Assembly: GCF_029227915.1 (NCBI RefSeq)
Contig: NC_079887.1
Span: 4,650,001 to 4,714,000 of the forward strand
Direction: 5' to 3'
DNA length: 64,000 bases
Source of the DNA: Hydractinia symbiolongicarpus
Lineage: Eukaryota > Cnidaria > Hydrozoa > Anthoathecata > Hydractiniidae
The position numbers and the translations under genes were made by a program. Position 1 is the stretch's first letter, and every line of letters starts with the position of its first letter. Shown piece after piece: positions 38,601-51,858 of the stretch. The notes beneath the pieces are model-generated. The model did no database searches and had not been told where the DNA came from. It saw only the letters and a list, made by a program, of their open reading frames with translations.

Positions 38601-41600
38601 GCCGGCAAATGAAAACCCGAGATTTCCCGTAAATCCCGGACGCAGCACGTATAGTCAAAAGTATACAAAGAAAGTACCCAGTGAGTAAACTCATTTCCCA
38701 AACGATTTTTTAAATTATCTTTTCACCACTAAAACGCATGAGACTTGTAGTTTTCAAAAATGTTCTCATTTTTGATGAGACGCTTAATGAAAGAGGTTTA
38801 ATCGCCGGCAAACAAAAACCCGCGATTTCCCGGAAATCCCGGGCTTGGCCCGTATAGTTGGATGTATACAAAGAAAGTACCCAGGGAGTAAACTCATTTC
38901 CCGAACGATTTTTTATATTACTTTTTCACCACTAAAACGCATGAGACTTGTAGTTTTCAAAAATGTTTTCATTTTCGATGGGACGCTGAATAAAAGAAGT
39001 TTAATCGCCGGCATACGAAAACCCGCGATTTCCCGTAAATCCCGGACTCGGCCCGTATAGTCAAAAGTATACAAAGAAAGTACCCAGGGAGTAAACGCAT
39101 TTCCTGAACGATTTTTTAAATTATTTTTTCACCACTAAAACGCATGAGACTTGTAGTTTTCAAATATGTTTTCATTTTTGATGGGACGATGAATAAAAGA
39201 AGTTTAATCGCCGGCAAACGAAACCCCGCGATTTCCCGTAAATCCCGGACTCGGCCCGTATAGTCAAAAGTATACAAAGAAAGTACCCAGGGAGAAAACT
39301 CATTTCCCGAACTATTTTTTAAATCATCTTTCCACCACTAAAACGCATGAGACTTGTAGTTTTCAAAAATGTTTTCATTTTTGATGGGACGATGAATAAA
39401 AGAAGTTTAATCGCCGGCAAACCAAAACCCGTGATTTCCCGTAAATCCCGGGCTTGGCCCGTATAGTCGAATGTATACAAAGAAAGTACCCTGTGAGTAA
39501 ACTCATTTCCAAAACGATTTTTTAAATTATCTTTTCACCACTAAAACGCATGAGACTTGTAGTTTTCAAAAATGTTTTCATTTTTGATGAGAGGCTGAAT
39601 AAAAGAAGTTTAATCGCCGGCAAACGAAAACCCGTGATTTCGCGTAAATCCCGGGCTTGGCCCGTATAGTCGAAGGTATACAAAGAAAGTACCCTCTGAG
39701 TAAACTCATTTCCAAAGCGATATTTTAAATTATCTTTTCACCACTAAAACGCATGAGACTTGTAGTTTTCAAAAATGTTTTCATTTTTGATGGGACGCTG
39801 AATAAAAGAAGTTTAATTGCCGGCAAACGAAAACCCGCGATTTCCCGTAAATCCCGGACTCGGCCCGTATAGTCAAAAGTATACAAAGAAAGTACCCAGG
39901 GAGTAAACTCATTTCCCGAACGATTTTTTAAATTATCTTTTCACCACTAAAACGCATGAGACTTGTAGTTTTTAAAAATGTTTTCATTTTTAATGAGACG
40001 CTTAATGAAAGAGGTTTAATCGCCGGCAAATAAAACCCGCGATTTCCCGTAAATCCCGGGCTTGCCCCGTACAGTCGAATGTATACAAAGAAAGTACCCT
40101 GTGAGTAAACTCATTTCCAGAACGATTTTTTAAATTATCTTTTCACCACTAAAACGCATGAGACTTGTAGTTTTCAAAAATGTTTTCATTTTTGATGAGA
40201 CGCTTAATGAAAGACGTTTAATCGCCAGCAAACAAAAACCCGTGATTTCCCGTAAATCCCGGGCTTGGCCCGTATAGTCGAATGCATACAGAGAAAGTAC
40301 CCTGTGAGTAAACTCATTTCCAAAACGATATTTTAAATTATCTTTTCACCACTAAAACGCATGAGACTTGTAGTTTTCAAAAATGTTTTCATTTTTAATG
40401 AGACGCTGAATAAAAAAAGTTTAATCGCCGGCAAACGAAAACCCGCCATTTCCCGTTAACCCCGGACTCGGCCCGTATAGTCAAAAGTATACAAAGAAAG
40501 TACCCAGGGAGTAAGCTTATTTCCCGAACGATTTTTTATATTATTTTTTCAACACTAAAACGCATGAGACTTGTAGTTTTCAAAAATGTTTTCATTTTTG
40601 ATGGGACGCTGAATAAAAGAAGTTTAATCGCCGGCAAACGAAACCCCGCGATTTCCCGTAAATCCCGGACTCGGCCCGTATAGTCAAAAGTATACAAAGA
40701 AAGTACCCAGGGAGAAAACTCATTTCCCGAACTATTTTTTAAATCATCTTTCCACCACTAAAACGCATGAGACTTGTAGTTTTCAAAAATGTTTTCATTT
40801 TTGATGGGACGATGAATAAAAGAAGTTTAATCGCCGGCAAACGAAAACCCGTGATTTCCCGTAAATCCCGGGCTTGGCCCGTATAGTCGAATGTATAGAA
40901 AGAAAGTACCCTGTGAGTAAACTCATTTCCAAAACGATTTTTTAAATTATCTTTTCACCACTAAAACGCATGAGACTTGTAGTTTTCAAAAATGTTTTCA
41001 TTTTTGATGAGACGCTTAATGAAAGACGTTTAATCGCCAGCAAACAAAAACCCGCGATTTCCCGGAAATCCCGGGCTTGGCCCGTATAGTCGAATGTATA
41101 CAAAGAAATTACCCAGGGAGTAAACTCATTTCCCGAACGATTTTTTATATTATTTTTTCACCACTAAAGCCCATGAGACTTGTAGTTTTTAAAAATGTTT
41201 TCATTTTTGATGAGACGCTGAATAAAAGAAGTTCAATCGCCGGCAAACGAAAACCCGTGATTTCCCGTAAATCCCGGGCTTGGCCCGTATAGTCGAATGT
41301 ATACAGAGAAAGTACCCTGTGAGTAAACTCATTTCCAAAACGATATTTTAAATTATCTTTTCACCACTAAAACGCATGAGACTTGTAGTTTTCAAAAATG
41401 TTTTCATTTTTAATGAGACGCTGAATAAAAAAAGTTTAATCGCCGGCAAACGAAAACCCGCCATTTCCCGTTAACCCCGGACTCGGCCCGTATAGTCAAA
41501 AGTATACAAAGAAAGTAGCCAGGGAGTAAGCTTATTTCCCGAACGATTTTTTATATTATTTTTTCAACACTAAAACGCATGAGACTTGTAGTTTTCAAAA

Positions 41601-42870
41601 ATGTTTTCATTTTTGATGGGACGCTGAATAAAAGAAGTTTAATCGCCGGCAAAAGAAAACCCGCGATTTCCCGTAAATCCCGGACTCGGCCCGTATAGTC
41701 AAAAGTATACAAAGAAAGTACCCAGGGAGTAAACTTATTTCCCGAACGATTTTTTAAATCATCTTTCCACCACTAAAACGCATGAGACTTGTAGTTTTCA
41801 AAAATGTTTTCATTTTTGATGGGACGATGAATAAAAGAAGTTTAATCGCCGGCAAACGAAACCCCGCGATTTCCCGTAAATCCCGGACTCGGCCCGTATA
41901 GTCAAAAGTATACAAAGAAAGTACCCAGGGAGAAAACTCATTTCCCGAACTATTTTTTAAATCATCTTTCCACCACTAAAACGCATGAGACTTGTAGTTT
42001 TCAAAAATGTTTTCATTTTTGATGGGACGATGAATAAAAGAAGTTTAATCGCCGGCAAACGAAAACCCGTGATTTCCCGTAAATCCCGGGCTTGGCCCGT
42101 ATAGTCGAATGTATAGAAAGAAAGTACCCTGTGAGTAAACTCATTTCCAAAACGATTTTTTAAATTATCTTTTCACCACTAAAACGCATGAGACTTGTAG
42201 TTTTCAAAAATGTTTTCATTTTTGATGAGAGGCTGAATAAAAGAAGTTTAATCGCCGGCAAACGAAAACCCGCGATTTCCCATAAATCCCGGACTCGGCC
42301 CGTATAGTCAAAAGTATACAAAGAAAGTACCCAGGGAGTAAGCTCATTTCCCGAACGATTTTTTATATTATTTTTTCAACACTAAAACGCATGAGACTTG
42401 TAGTTTTCAAAAATGTTTTCATTTTTGATGGGACGATGAATAAAAGAAGTTTAATCGCCGGCAAACCAAAACCCGTGATTTCCCGTAAAACCCGGGCTTG
42501 GCCCGTATAGTCGAATGTATACAAAGAAAGTACCCTGTGAGTAAATTCATTTCCAAAACGATTTTTTAAATTATCTTTTCACCACTAAAACGCATGAGAC
42601 TTGTAGTTTTCAAAAATGTTTTCATTTTTGATGAGACGCTTAATGAAAGTGGTTTAATCGCCGGCAAACGAAAACCCGTGATTTCCCGTAAATCTCTGGC
42701 TTGGCCCGTATAGTCGAATGTATAGAAAGAAAGTACCCTTTGAGTAAACTCATTTCCAAAACGATTTTTTAAATTATCTTTTCACCACTAAAACGCATGA
42801 GACTTGTAGTTTTCAAAAATGTTTTCATTTTTGATGAGACGCTGAATAAAAGAAGTTTAATCGCCGGCAA
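35626..42870. repeat. Start of domain R: irregular mixture of re-used monomers
   Basis: A and B monomers alternate without one fixed unit. Sub-blocks are re-used: GATGGGACGATG pairs with AAACCCCGCG and GGGAGAAAACTC appear near 36,340, 39,180, 40,620 and 41,820; the near-palindrome monomer at 38,824 returns at 41,056, 2,232 bp or 11 monomers on. A further TTCTGCACTACTAGAACG monomer at 37,501 links back to domain M. Around 37,011-37,060 a monomer switches from A (CCCGGACTCGG) to B (GTCGAATG...CCCTGTGAG). Confidence 0.75.
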
Positions 42871-44696
42871 TCGAAAACCCGCGATTTCCCGTAAATCCCG
42901 GATTCGGCCCGTATAGTCAAAAGTATACAAAGAAAGTACCCATGGAGTAAACTCATTTCCCGAACGATTTTTTAAATTATATTTTCACCACTAAAACGCA
43001 TGAGATTTGTAGTTTTCAGAAATGTTTTCATTTTTGATGAGACGCTTAATGAAAGTGATTTAATCGCCGGCAAACGAAAACCCGTGATTTCCCGTAAATC
43101 CCGGGCTTGGCCCGTATAGTCGAATGTATACAAAGAAAGTACCCTCTGAGTAAACTCATTTCCAGAACGATATTTTAAATTATCTTTTCACCACTAAAAC
43201 GCACGAGACTTGTAGTTTTCAAAAATGTTTTTATTTTTGATGGGACGCTGAATAAAAGAAGTTTAATTGCCGGCAAATGAAAACCCGAGATTTCCCGTAA
43301 ATCCCGGACGCGGCCCGTATAGTCAAAAGTATACAAAGAAAGTACCCAGGGAGTAAACTCATTTCCCGAACGATTTTTTAAATTATCTTTCACCACTAAA
43401 ACGCATGAGACTTGTAGTTTTCAAAAATGTTCTCATTTTTGATGAGACGCTTAATGAAAGAGGTTTAATCGCCGGCAAACAAAAACCCGCGATTTCCCGG
43501 AAATCCCGGGCTTGGCCCGTATAGTCGAATGTATACAAAGAAAGTGCCCAGGGAGTAAACTCATTTCCCGAACGATTTTTTATATTACTTTTTCACCACT
43601 AAAACGCATGAGACTTGTAGTTTTCAAAAATGTTTTCATTTTTGATGGGACGATGAATAAAAGAAGTTTAATCGCCGGCAAACCAAAACCCGTGATTTCC
43701 CGTAAATCCCGGGCTTGGCCCGTATAGTCGACTGTATACAAAGAAAGTACCCTGTGAGTAAATTCATTTCCAAAACGATTTTTTAAATTATCTTTTCACC
43801 ACTAAAACGCATGAGACTTGTAGTTTTCAAAAATGTTTTCATTTTTGATGAGACGCTTAATGAAAGTGGTTTAATCGCCGGCAAACGAAAACCCGTGATT
43901 TCCCGTAAATCTCTGGCTTGGCCCGTATAGTCGAATGTATACAAAGAAAGTACCCTGTGAGTAAACTCATTTCCAAAACGATTTTTTAAATTATCTTTTC
44001 ACCACTAAAACGCATGAGACTTGTAGTTTTCAAAAATGTTTTCATTTTTGATGAGAGGCTGAATAAAAGAAGTTTAATCGCCGGCAAACGAAAACCCACG
44101 ATTTCCCGTAAATCCCGGACTCGGCCCGTATAGTCAAAAGTATACAAAGAAAGTACCCAGGGAGTAAGCTCATTTCCCGAACGATTTTTTATATTATTTT
44201 TTCAACACTAAAACGCATGAGACTTGTAGTTTTCAAAAATGTTTTCATTTTTGATGGGACGATGAATAAAAGAAGTTTAATCGCCGGCAAACCAAAACCC
44301 GTGATTTCCCGTAAATCCCGGGCTTGGCCCGTATAGTCGAATGTATACAAAGAAAGTACCCTGTGAGTAAATTCATTTCCAAAACGATTTTTTAAATTAT
44401 CTTTTCACCACTAAAACGCATGAGACTTGTAGTTTTCAAAAATGTTTTCATTTTTGATGAGACGCTTAATGAAAGTGGTTTAATCGCCGGCAAACGAAAA
44501 CCCGTGATTTCCCGTAAATCTCTGGCTTGGCCCGTATAGTCGAATGTATAGAAAGAAAGTACCCTTTGAGTAAACTCATTTCCAAAACGATTTTTTAAAT
44601 TATCTTTTCACCACTAAAACGCATGAGACTTGTAGTTTTCAAAAATGTTTTCATTTTTGATGAGACGCTGAATAAAAGAAGTTTGATCGCCGGCAA
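42871..44696. repeat. 9-mer block (1,826 bp)
   Basis: The phase marker is an A monomer with GGCAATCGAAAACCCG, at 42,871 and 44,697. The nine monomers run A, B, A, B, B, B, A, B, B. The B with GAAAGTGATTTAATCG and the A with GGCAAATGAAAACCCGAG follow the marker each time. The next block keeps about the first four monomers and then diverges at about 45,450. The same run is seen again near 47,538, 49,365, 52,815, 59,514 and 62,356, with GGCAATCG changed to GGCAAACG or GGCAAACA in the last three. Confidence 0.82.
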
Positions 44697-46117
44697 TCGA
44701 AAACCCGCGATTTCCCGTAAATCCCGGATTCGGCCCGTATAGTCAAAAGTATACAAAGAAAGTACCCATGGAGTAAACTCATTTCCTGAACGATTTTTTA
44801 AATTATTTTTTCACCACTAAAACGCATGAGATTTGTAGTTTTCAGAAATGTTTTCATTTTTGATGAGACGCTTAATGAAAGTGATTTAATCGCCGGCTAA
44901 CGAAAACCCGTGATTTCCCGTAAATCCCGGGCTTGGCCCGTATAGTCGAATGTATACAAAGAAAGTACCCTCTGAGTAAACTCATTTCCAGAACGATATT
45001 TTAAATTATCTTTTCACCACTAAAACGCACGAGACTTGTAGTTTTCAAAAATGTTTTTATTTTTGATGGGACGCTGAATAAAAGAAGTTTAATTGCCGGC
45101 AAATGAAAACCCGAGATTTCCCGTAAATCCCGGACGCGGCCCGTATAGTCAAAAGTATACAAAGAAAGTACCCAGGGAGTAAACTCATTTCCCGAACGAT
45201 TTTTTAAATTATCTTTCACCACTAAAACGCATGAGACTTGTAGTTTTCAAAAATGTTCTCATTTTTGATGAGACGCTTAATGAAAGAGGTTTAATCGCCG
45301 GCAAACAAAAACCCGCAATTTCCCGGAAATCCCGGGCTTGGCCCGTATAGTCGAATGTATACAAAGAAAGTGCCCAGGGAGTAAACTCATTTCCCGAACG
45401 ATTTTTTATATTACTTTTTCACCACTAAAACGCATGAGACTTGTAGTTTTCAAAAATGTTTTCATTTTTGATGGGACGCTGAATAAAAGAAGTTTAATCG
45501 CCGGCAAACGAAAACCCGCGATTTCCCGTAAATCCCGGACTCGGCCTGTATAGTCAAAAGTATACAAAGAAAGTACCCAGGGAGTAAACGCATTTCCTGA
45601 ACGATTTTTTAAATTATTTTTTCACCACTAAAACGCATGAGACTTGTAGTTTTCAAAAATGTTTTCATTTTTGATGGGACGATGAAAAAAAGAAGTTTAA
45701 TCGCCGGCAAACGAAACCCCGCGATTTCCCGTAAATCCCGGACTCGGCCCGTATAGTCAAAAGTATACAAAGAAAGTACCCAGGGAGAAAACTCATTTCC
45801 CGAACTATTTTTTAAATCATCTTTCCACCACTAAAACGCATGAGACTTGTAGTTTTCAAAAATGTTTTCATTTTTGATGGGACGATGAATAAAAGAAGTT
45901 TAATCGCCGGCAAACGAAAACCCGTGATTTCCCGTAAATCCCGGGTTTGGCCCGTATAGTCGAATGTATAGAAAGAAAGTACCCTGTGAGTAAACTCATT
46001 TCCAAAACGATTTTTTAAATTATCTTTTCACCACTAAAACGCATGAGACTTGTAGTTTTCAAAAATGTTTTCATTTTTGATGAGAGGCTGAATAAAAGAA
46101 GTTTAATCGCCGGCAAA

Positions 46118-47944
46118 GGAAAACCCGCGATTTCCCGTAAATCCCGGACTCAGCCCGTATAGTCAAAAGTATACAAAGAAAGTACCCAGGGAGTAAACTC
46201 ATTTCCCGAACGATTTTTTAAATCATCTTTCCACCACTAAAACGCATGAGACTTGTAGTTTTCAAAAATGTTTTCATTTTTGATGGGACGATGAATAAAA
46301 GAAGTTTAATCGCCGGCAAACGAAAACCCGCGATTTCCCGTAAATCCCGGACTCGGCCCGTATAGTCAAAAGTATACAAAGAAAGTACCCAGGGAGTAAA
46401 CTTATTTCCCGAACGATTTTTTAAATCATCTTTCCACCACTAAAACGCATGAGACTTGTAGTTTTCAAAAATGTTTTCATTTTTGATGGGACGATGAATA
46501 AAAGAAGTTTAATCGCCGGCAAACGAAACCCCGCGATTTCCCGTAAATCCCGGATTCGGCCCGTATAGTCAAAAGTATACAAAGAAAGTACCCAGGGAGA
46601 AAACTCATTTCCCGAACTATTTTTTAAATCATCTTTCCACCACTAAAACGCATGAGACTTGTAGTTTTCAAAAATGTTTTCATTTTTGATGGGACGATGA
46701 ATAAAAGAAGTTTAATCGCCGGCAAACGAAAACCCGTGATTTCCCGTAAATCCCGGGCTTGGCCCGTATAGTCGAATGTATAGAAAGAAAGTACCCTGTG
46801 AGTAAACTCATTTCCAAAACGATTTTTTAAATTATCTTTTCACCACTAAAACGCATGAGACTTGTAGTTTTCAAAAATGTTTTCATTTTTGATGAGAGGC
46901 TGAATAAAAGAAGTTTAATCGCCGGCAAACGAAAACCCGCGATTTCCCGTAAATCCCGGACTCGGCCCGTATAGTCAAAAGTATACAAAGAAAGTACCCA
47001 GGGAGTAAGCTCATTTCCCGAACGATTTTTTATATTATTTTTTCAACACTAAAACGCATGAGACTTGTAGTTTTCAAAAATGTTTTCATTTTTGATGGGA
47101 CGATGAATAAAAGAAGTTTAATCGCCGGCAAACCAAAACCCGTGATTTCCCGTAAATCCCGGGCTTGGCCCGTATAGTCGAATGTATACAAAGAAAGTAC
47201 CCTGTGAGTAAATTCATTTCCAAAACGATTTTTTAAATTATCTTTTCACCACTAAAACGCATAAGACTTGTAGTTTTCAAAAATGTTTTCATTTTTGATG
47301 AGACGCTTAATGAAAGTGGTTTAATCGCCGGCAAACGAAAACCCGTGATTTCCCGTAAATCTCTGGCTTGGCCCGTATAGTCGAATGTATAGAAAGAAAG
47401 TACCCTTTGAGTAAACTCATTTCCAAAACGATTTTTTAAATTATCTTTTCACCACTAAAACGCATGAGACTTGTAGTTTTCAAAAATGTTTTCATTTTTG
47501 ATGAGACGCTGAATAAAAGAAGTTTGATCGCCGGCAATCGAAAACCCGCGATTTCCCGTAAATCCCGGATTCGGCCCGTATAGTCAAAAGTATACAAAGA
47601 AAGTACCCATGGAGTAAACTCATTTCCCGAACGATTTTTTAAATTATTTTTTCACCACTAAAACGCATGAGATTTGTAGTTTTCAGAAATGTTTTCATTT
47701 TTGATGAGACGCTTAATGAAAGTGATTTAATCGCCGGCAAACGAAAACACGTGATTTCCCGTAAATCCCGGGCTTGGCCCGTATAGTCGAATGTATACAA
47801 AGAAAGTACCCTCTGAGTAAACTCATTTCCAGAACGATATTTTAAATTATCTTTTCACCACTAAAACGCATGAGACTTGTAGTTTTCAAAAATGTTTTTA
47901 TTTTTGATGGGACGCTGAATAAAAGAAGTTTAATCGCCGGCAAA
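46118..47944. repeat. Tandem 9-mer, unit 1 (1,827 bp = 9 x 203)
   Basis: The unit starts at GGCAAAGGAAAACCCGCG with CGGACTCAGCCCG and contains three A, one B, one GAGAGGCTG A, two B, the TTTGATCG A and the GAAAGTGATTTAATCG B. The following unit repeats this order at exactly 1,827 bp. The block lies inside a larger 4,668-bp step between the near-palindrome monomers at 45,317 and 49,985. Confidence 0.92.
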
Positions 47945-49771
47945 GGAAAACCCGCGATTTCCCGTAAATCCCGGACTCAGCCCGTATAGTCAAAAGTATA
48001 CAAAGAAAGTACCCAGGGAGTAAACTCATTTCCCGAACGATTTTTTAAATCATCTTTCCACCACTAAAACGCATGAGACTTGTAGTTTTCAAAAATGTTT
48101 TCATTTTTGATGGGACGATGAATAAAAGAAGTTTAATCGCCGGCAAACGAAAACCCGCGATTTCCCGTAAATCCCGGACTCGGCCCGTATAGTCAAAAGT
48201 ATACAAAGAAAGTACCCAGGGAGTAAACTTATTTTCCGAACGATTTTTTAAATCATCTTTCCACCACTAAAACGCATGAGACTTGTAGTTTTCAAAAATG
48301 TTTTCATTTTTGATGGGACGATGAATAAAAGAAGTTTAATCGCCGGCAAACGAAACCCCGCGATTTCCCGTAAATCCCGGACTCGGCCCGTATAGTCAAA
48401 AGTATACAAAGAAAGTACCCAGGGAGAAAACTCATTTCCCGAACTATTTTTTAAATCATCTTTCCACCACTAAAACGCATGAGACTTGTAGTTTTCAAAA
48501 ATGTTTTCATTTTTGATGGGACGATGAATAAAAGAAGTTTAATCGCCGGCAAACGAAAACCCGTGATTTCCCGTAAATCCCGGGCTTGGCCCGTATAGTC
48601 GAATGTATAGAAAGAAAGTACCCTGTGAGTAAACTCATTTCCAAAACGATTTTTTAAATTATCTTTTCACCACTAAAACGCATGAGACTTGTAGTTTTCA
48701 AAAATGTTTTCATTTTTGATGAGAGGCTGAATAAAAGAAGTTTAATCGCCGGCAAACGAAAACCCGCGATTTCCCGTAAATCCCGGACTCGGCCCGTATA
48801 GTCAAAAGTATACAAAGAAAGTACCCAGGGAGTAAGCTCATTTCCCGAACGATTTTTTATATTATTTTTTCAACACTAAAACGCATGAGACTTGTAGTTT
48901 TCAAAAATGTTTTCATTTTTGATGGGACGATGAATAAAAGAAGTTTAATCGCCGGCAAACCAAAACCCGTGATTTCCCGTAAATCCCGGGCTTGGCCCGT
49001 ATAGTCGAATGTATACAAAGAAAGTACCCTGTGAGTAAATTCATTTCCAAAACGATTTTTTAAATTATCTTTTCACCACTAAAACGCATGAGACTTGTAG
49101 TTTTCAAAAATGTTTTCATTTTTGATGAGACGCTTAATGAAAGTGGTTTAATCGCCGGCAAACGAAAACCCGTGATTTCCCGTAAATCTCTGGCTTGGCC
49201 CGTATAGTCGAATGTGTAGAAAGAAAGTACCCTTTGAGTAAACTCATTTCCAAAACGATTTTTTAAATTATCTTTTCACCACTAAAACGCATGAGACTTG
49301 TAGTTTTCAAAAATGTTTTCATTTTTGATGAGACGCTGAATAAAAGAAGTTTGATCGCCGGCAATCGAAAACCCGCGATTTCCCGTAAATCCCGGATTCG
49401 GCCCGTATAGTCAAAAGTATACAAAGAAAGTACCAATGGAGTAAACTCATTTCCCGAACGATTTTTTAAATTATTTTTTCACCACTAAAACGCATGAGAT
49501 TTGTAGTTTTCAGAAATGTTTTCATTTTTGATGAGACGCTTAATGAAAGTGATTTAATCGCCGGCAAACGAAAACCCGTGATTTCCCGTAAATCCCGGGC
49601 TTGGCCCGTATAGTCGAATGTATACAAAGAAAGTACCCTCTGAGTAAACTCATTTCCAGAACGATATTTTAAATTATCTTTTCACCACTAAAACGCATGA
49701 GACTTGTAGTTTTCAAAAATGTTTTTATTTTTGATGGGACGCTGAATAAAAGAAGTTTAATTGCCGGCAAA
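47945..49771. repeat. Tandem 9-mer, unit 2
   Basis: Base-for-base almost the same as unit 1; I see single changes such as ATTTTCCGAACG near 48,233 (ATTTCCC in unit 1) and TGTGTAGAAAG near 49,214. The junction with unit 1 falls in a hybrid monomer: its left part (GTTTTTATTTTTGATGGGAC) is from the monomer that closes the block near 49,690, and its right part (CGCCGGCAAAGG) is from the monomer that opens it near 46,080. Confidence 0.92.
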
Positions 49772-51811
49772 TGAAAACCAGAGATTTCCCGTAAATCCCG
49801 GACGCGGCCCATATAGTCAAAAGTATACAAAGAAAGTACCCAGGGAGTAAACTCATTTCCCGAACGATTTTTTAAATTATCTTTCACCACTAAAACGCAT
49901 GAGACTTGTAGTTTTCAAAAATGTTCTCATTTTTGATGAGACGCTTAATGAAAGAAGTTTAATCGCCGGCAAACAAAAACCCGCGATTTCCCGGAAATCC
50001 CGGGCTTGGCCCGTATAGTCGAATGTATACAAAGAAAGTACCCAGGGAGTAAACTCATTTCCCGAACGATTTTTTATATTACTTTTTCACCACTAAAACG
50101 CATGAGACTTGTAGTTTTCAAAAATGTTTTCATTTTTGATGGGACGCTGAATAAAAGAAGTTTAATCGCCGGCAAACGAAAACCCGCGATTTCCCGTAAA
50201 TCCCGGACTCGGCCTGTATAGTCAAAAGTATACAAAGAAAGTACCCAGGGAGTAAACGCATTTCCTGAACGATTTTTTAAATTATTTTTTCACCACTAAA
50301 ACGCATGAGACTTGTAGTTTTCAAAAATGTTTTCATTTTTGATGGGACGATGAAAAAAAGAAGTTTAATCGCCGGCAAACGAAACCCCGCGATTTCCCGT
50401 AAATCCCGGACTCGGCCCGTATAGTCAAAAGTATACAAAGAAAGTACCCAGGGAGAAAACTCATTTCCCGAACTATTTTTTAAATCATCTTTCCACCACT
50501 AAAACGCATGAGACTTGTAGTTTTCAAAAATGTTTTCATTTTTGATGGGACGATGAATAAAAGAAGTTTAATCGCCGGCAAACGAAAACCCGTGATTTCC
50601 CGTAAATCCCGGGCTTGGCCCGTATAGTCGAATGTATAGAAAGAAAGTACCCTGTGAGTAAACTCATTTCCAAAACGATTTTTTAAATTATCTTTTCACC
50701 ACTAAAACGCATGAGACTTGTAGTTTTCAAAAATGTTTTCATTTTTGATGAGAGGCTGAATAAAAGAAGTTTAATCGCCGGCAAAGGAAAACCCGCGATT
50801 TCCCGTAAATCCCGGACTCAGCCCGTATAGTTAAAAGTATACAAAGAAAGTACCCAGGGAGTAAACTCATTTTCCGAACGATTTTTTAAATCATCTTTCC
50901 ACCACTAAAACGCATGAGACTTGTAGTTTTCAAAAATGTTTTCATTTTTGATGGGACGATGAATAAAAGAAGTTTAATCGCCGGCAAACCAAAACCCGTG
51001 ATTTCCCGTAAATCCCGGGCTTGGCCCGTATAGTCGAATGTATACAAAGAAAGTACCCTGTGAGTAAACTCATTTCCAAAACAATTTTTTAAATTATCTT
51101 TTCACCACTAAAACGCATGAGACTTGTAGTTTTCAAAAATGTTTTCATTTTTGATGAGAGGCTGAATAAAAGAAGTTTAATCGCCGGCAAACGAAAACCC
51201 GTGATTTCGCGTAAATCCCAGGCTTGGCCCGTATAGTCGAAGGTATACAAAAAAAGTACCCTCTGAGTAAACTCATTTCCAAAGCGATATTTTAAATTAT
51301 CTTTTCACCACTAAAACGCATGAGACTTGTAGTTTTCAAAAATGTTTTCATTTTTGATGGGACGCTGAATAAAAGAAGTTTAATTGCCGGCAAACGAAAA
51401 CCCGCGATTTCCCGTAAATCCCGGACTCTGCCCGTATAGTCAAAAGTATACAAAGAAAGTACCCAGGGAGTAAACTCATTTCCCGAACGATTTTTTAAAT
51501 TATCTTTTCACCACTAAAACGCATGAGACTTGTAGTTTTCAAAAATGTTTTCATTTTTGATGAGACGCTTAATGAAAGTGGTTTAATCGCCGGCAAACGA
51601 AAACCCGTGATTTCCCGTAAATCTCTGGCTTGGCCCGTATAGTCGAATGTATACAAAGAAAGTACCCAGGGAGTAAACTCATTTCCCGAACGATTTTTTA
51701 AATCATCTTTCCACCACTAAAACGCATGAGACTTGTAGTTTTCAAAAATGTTTTCATTTTTGATGGGACGATGAATAAAAGAAGTTTAATCGCCGGCAAA
51801 CCAAAACCCGT

Positions 51812-51826
51812 GATTTCCCGTAAATC
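51812..51826. other. Short inverted repeat GATTT-cccgt-AAATC in the monomer core
   Basis: Perfect 5-bp arms flank a 5-base loop. This element is present in most A and B monomers whenever the core reads GATTTCCCGTAAATC; it is broken in copies with CATTTCCCG, GACTTCCCG or GATATCCCG. It is the first of several dyads packed into about 47 bp of the type-B core. With arms this short a stable DNA hairpin is not assured; a dimeric protein site is equally possible. No function is known to me. Confidence 0.6.
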
Positions 51827-51827
51827 C

Positions 51828-51840
51828 CGGGCTTGGCCCG
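51828..51840. other. GC inverted repeat CGGGC-ttg-GCCCG, type-B specific
   Basis: Perfect 5-bp GC arms surround a 3-base loop. The dyad exists only in B monomers. Type A reads CGGACTCGGCCCG here and has no dyad, and B variants with TGACCCG (common in domain L) or TCTCTGGCTTGG (common in domain R) lose it. A domain-L form with TTA as the loop keeps both arms. It begins two bases after the GATTT/AAATC dyad. Confidence 0.6.
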
Positions 51841-51850
51841 TATAGTCGAA

Positions 51851-51858
51851 TGTATACA
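51851..51858. other. 8-bp palindrome TGTATACA, type-B core
   Basis: In type B the conserved GTATAC hexamer is flanked by T and A, giving a perfect 8-bp palindrome; type A has AGTATACA, so only the inner 6 bp are symmetric. Part of domain R replaces it by TGTATAGA (for example near 46,790 and 52,060), which breaks the palindrome. The GTATAC hexamer and the AAAGAAAGTACCC that follows are among the best-kept stretches of the monomer across the window. Confidence 0.6.

Noticed and set aside
51837-51850. True CENP-B box
   Set aside because: The spacer between TTCG and A is three bases instead of four, so the canonical pattern is not met; kept only as a near miss among the findings.
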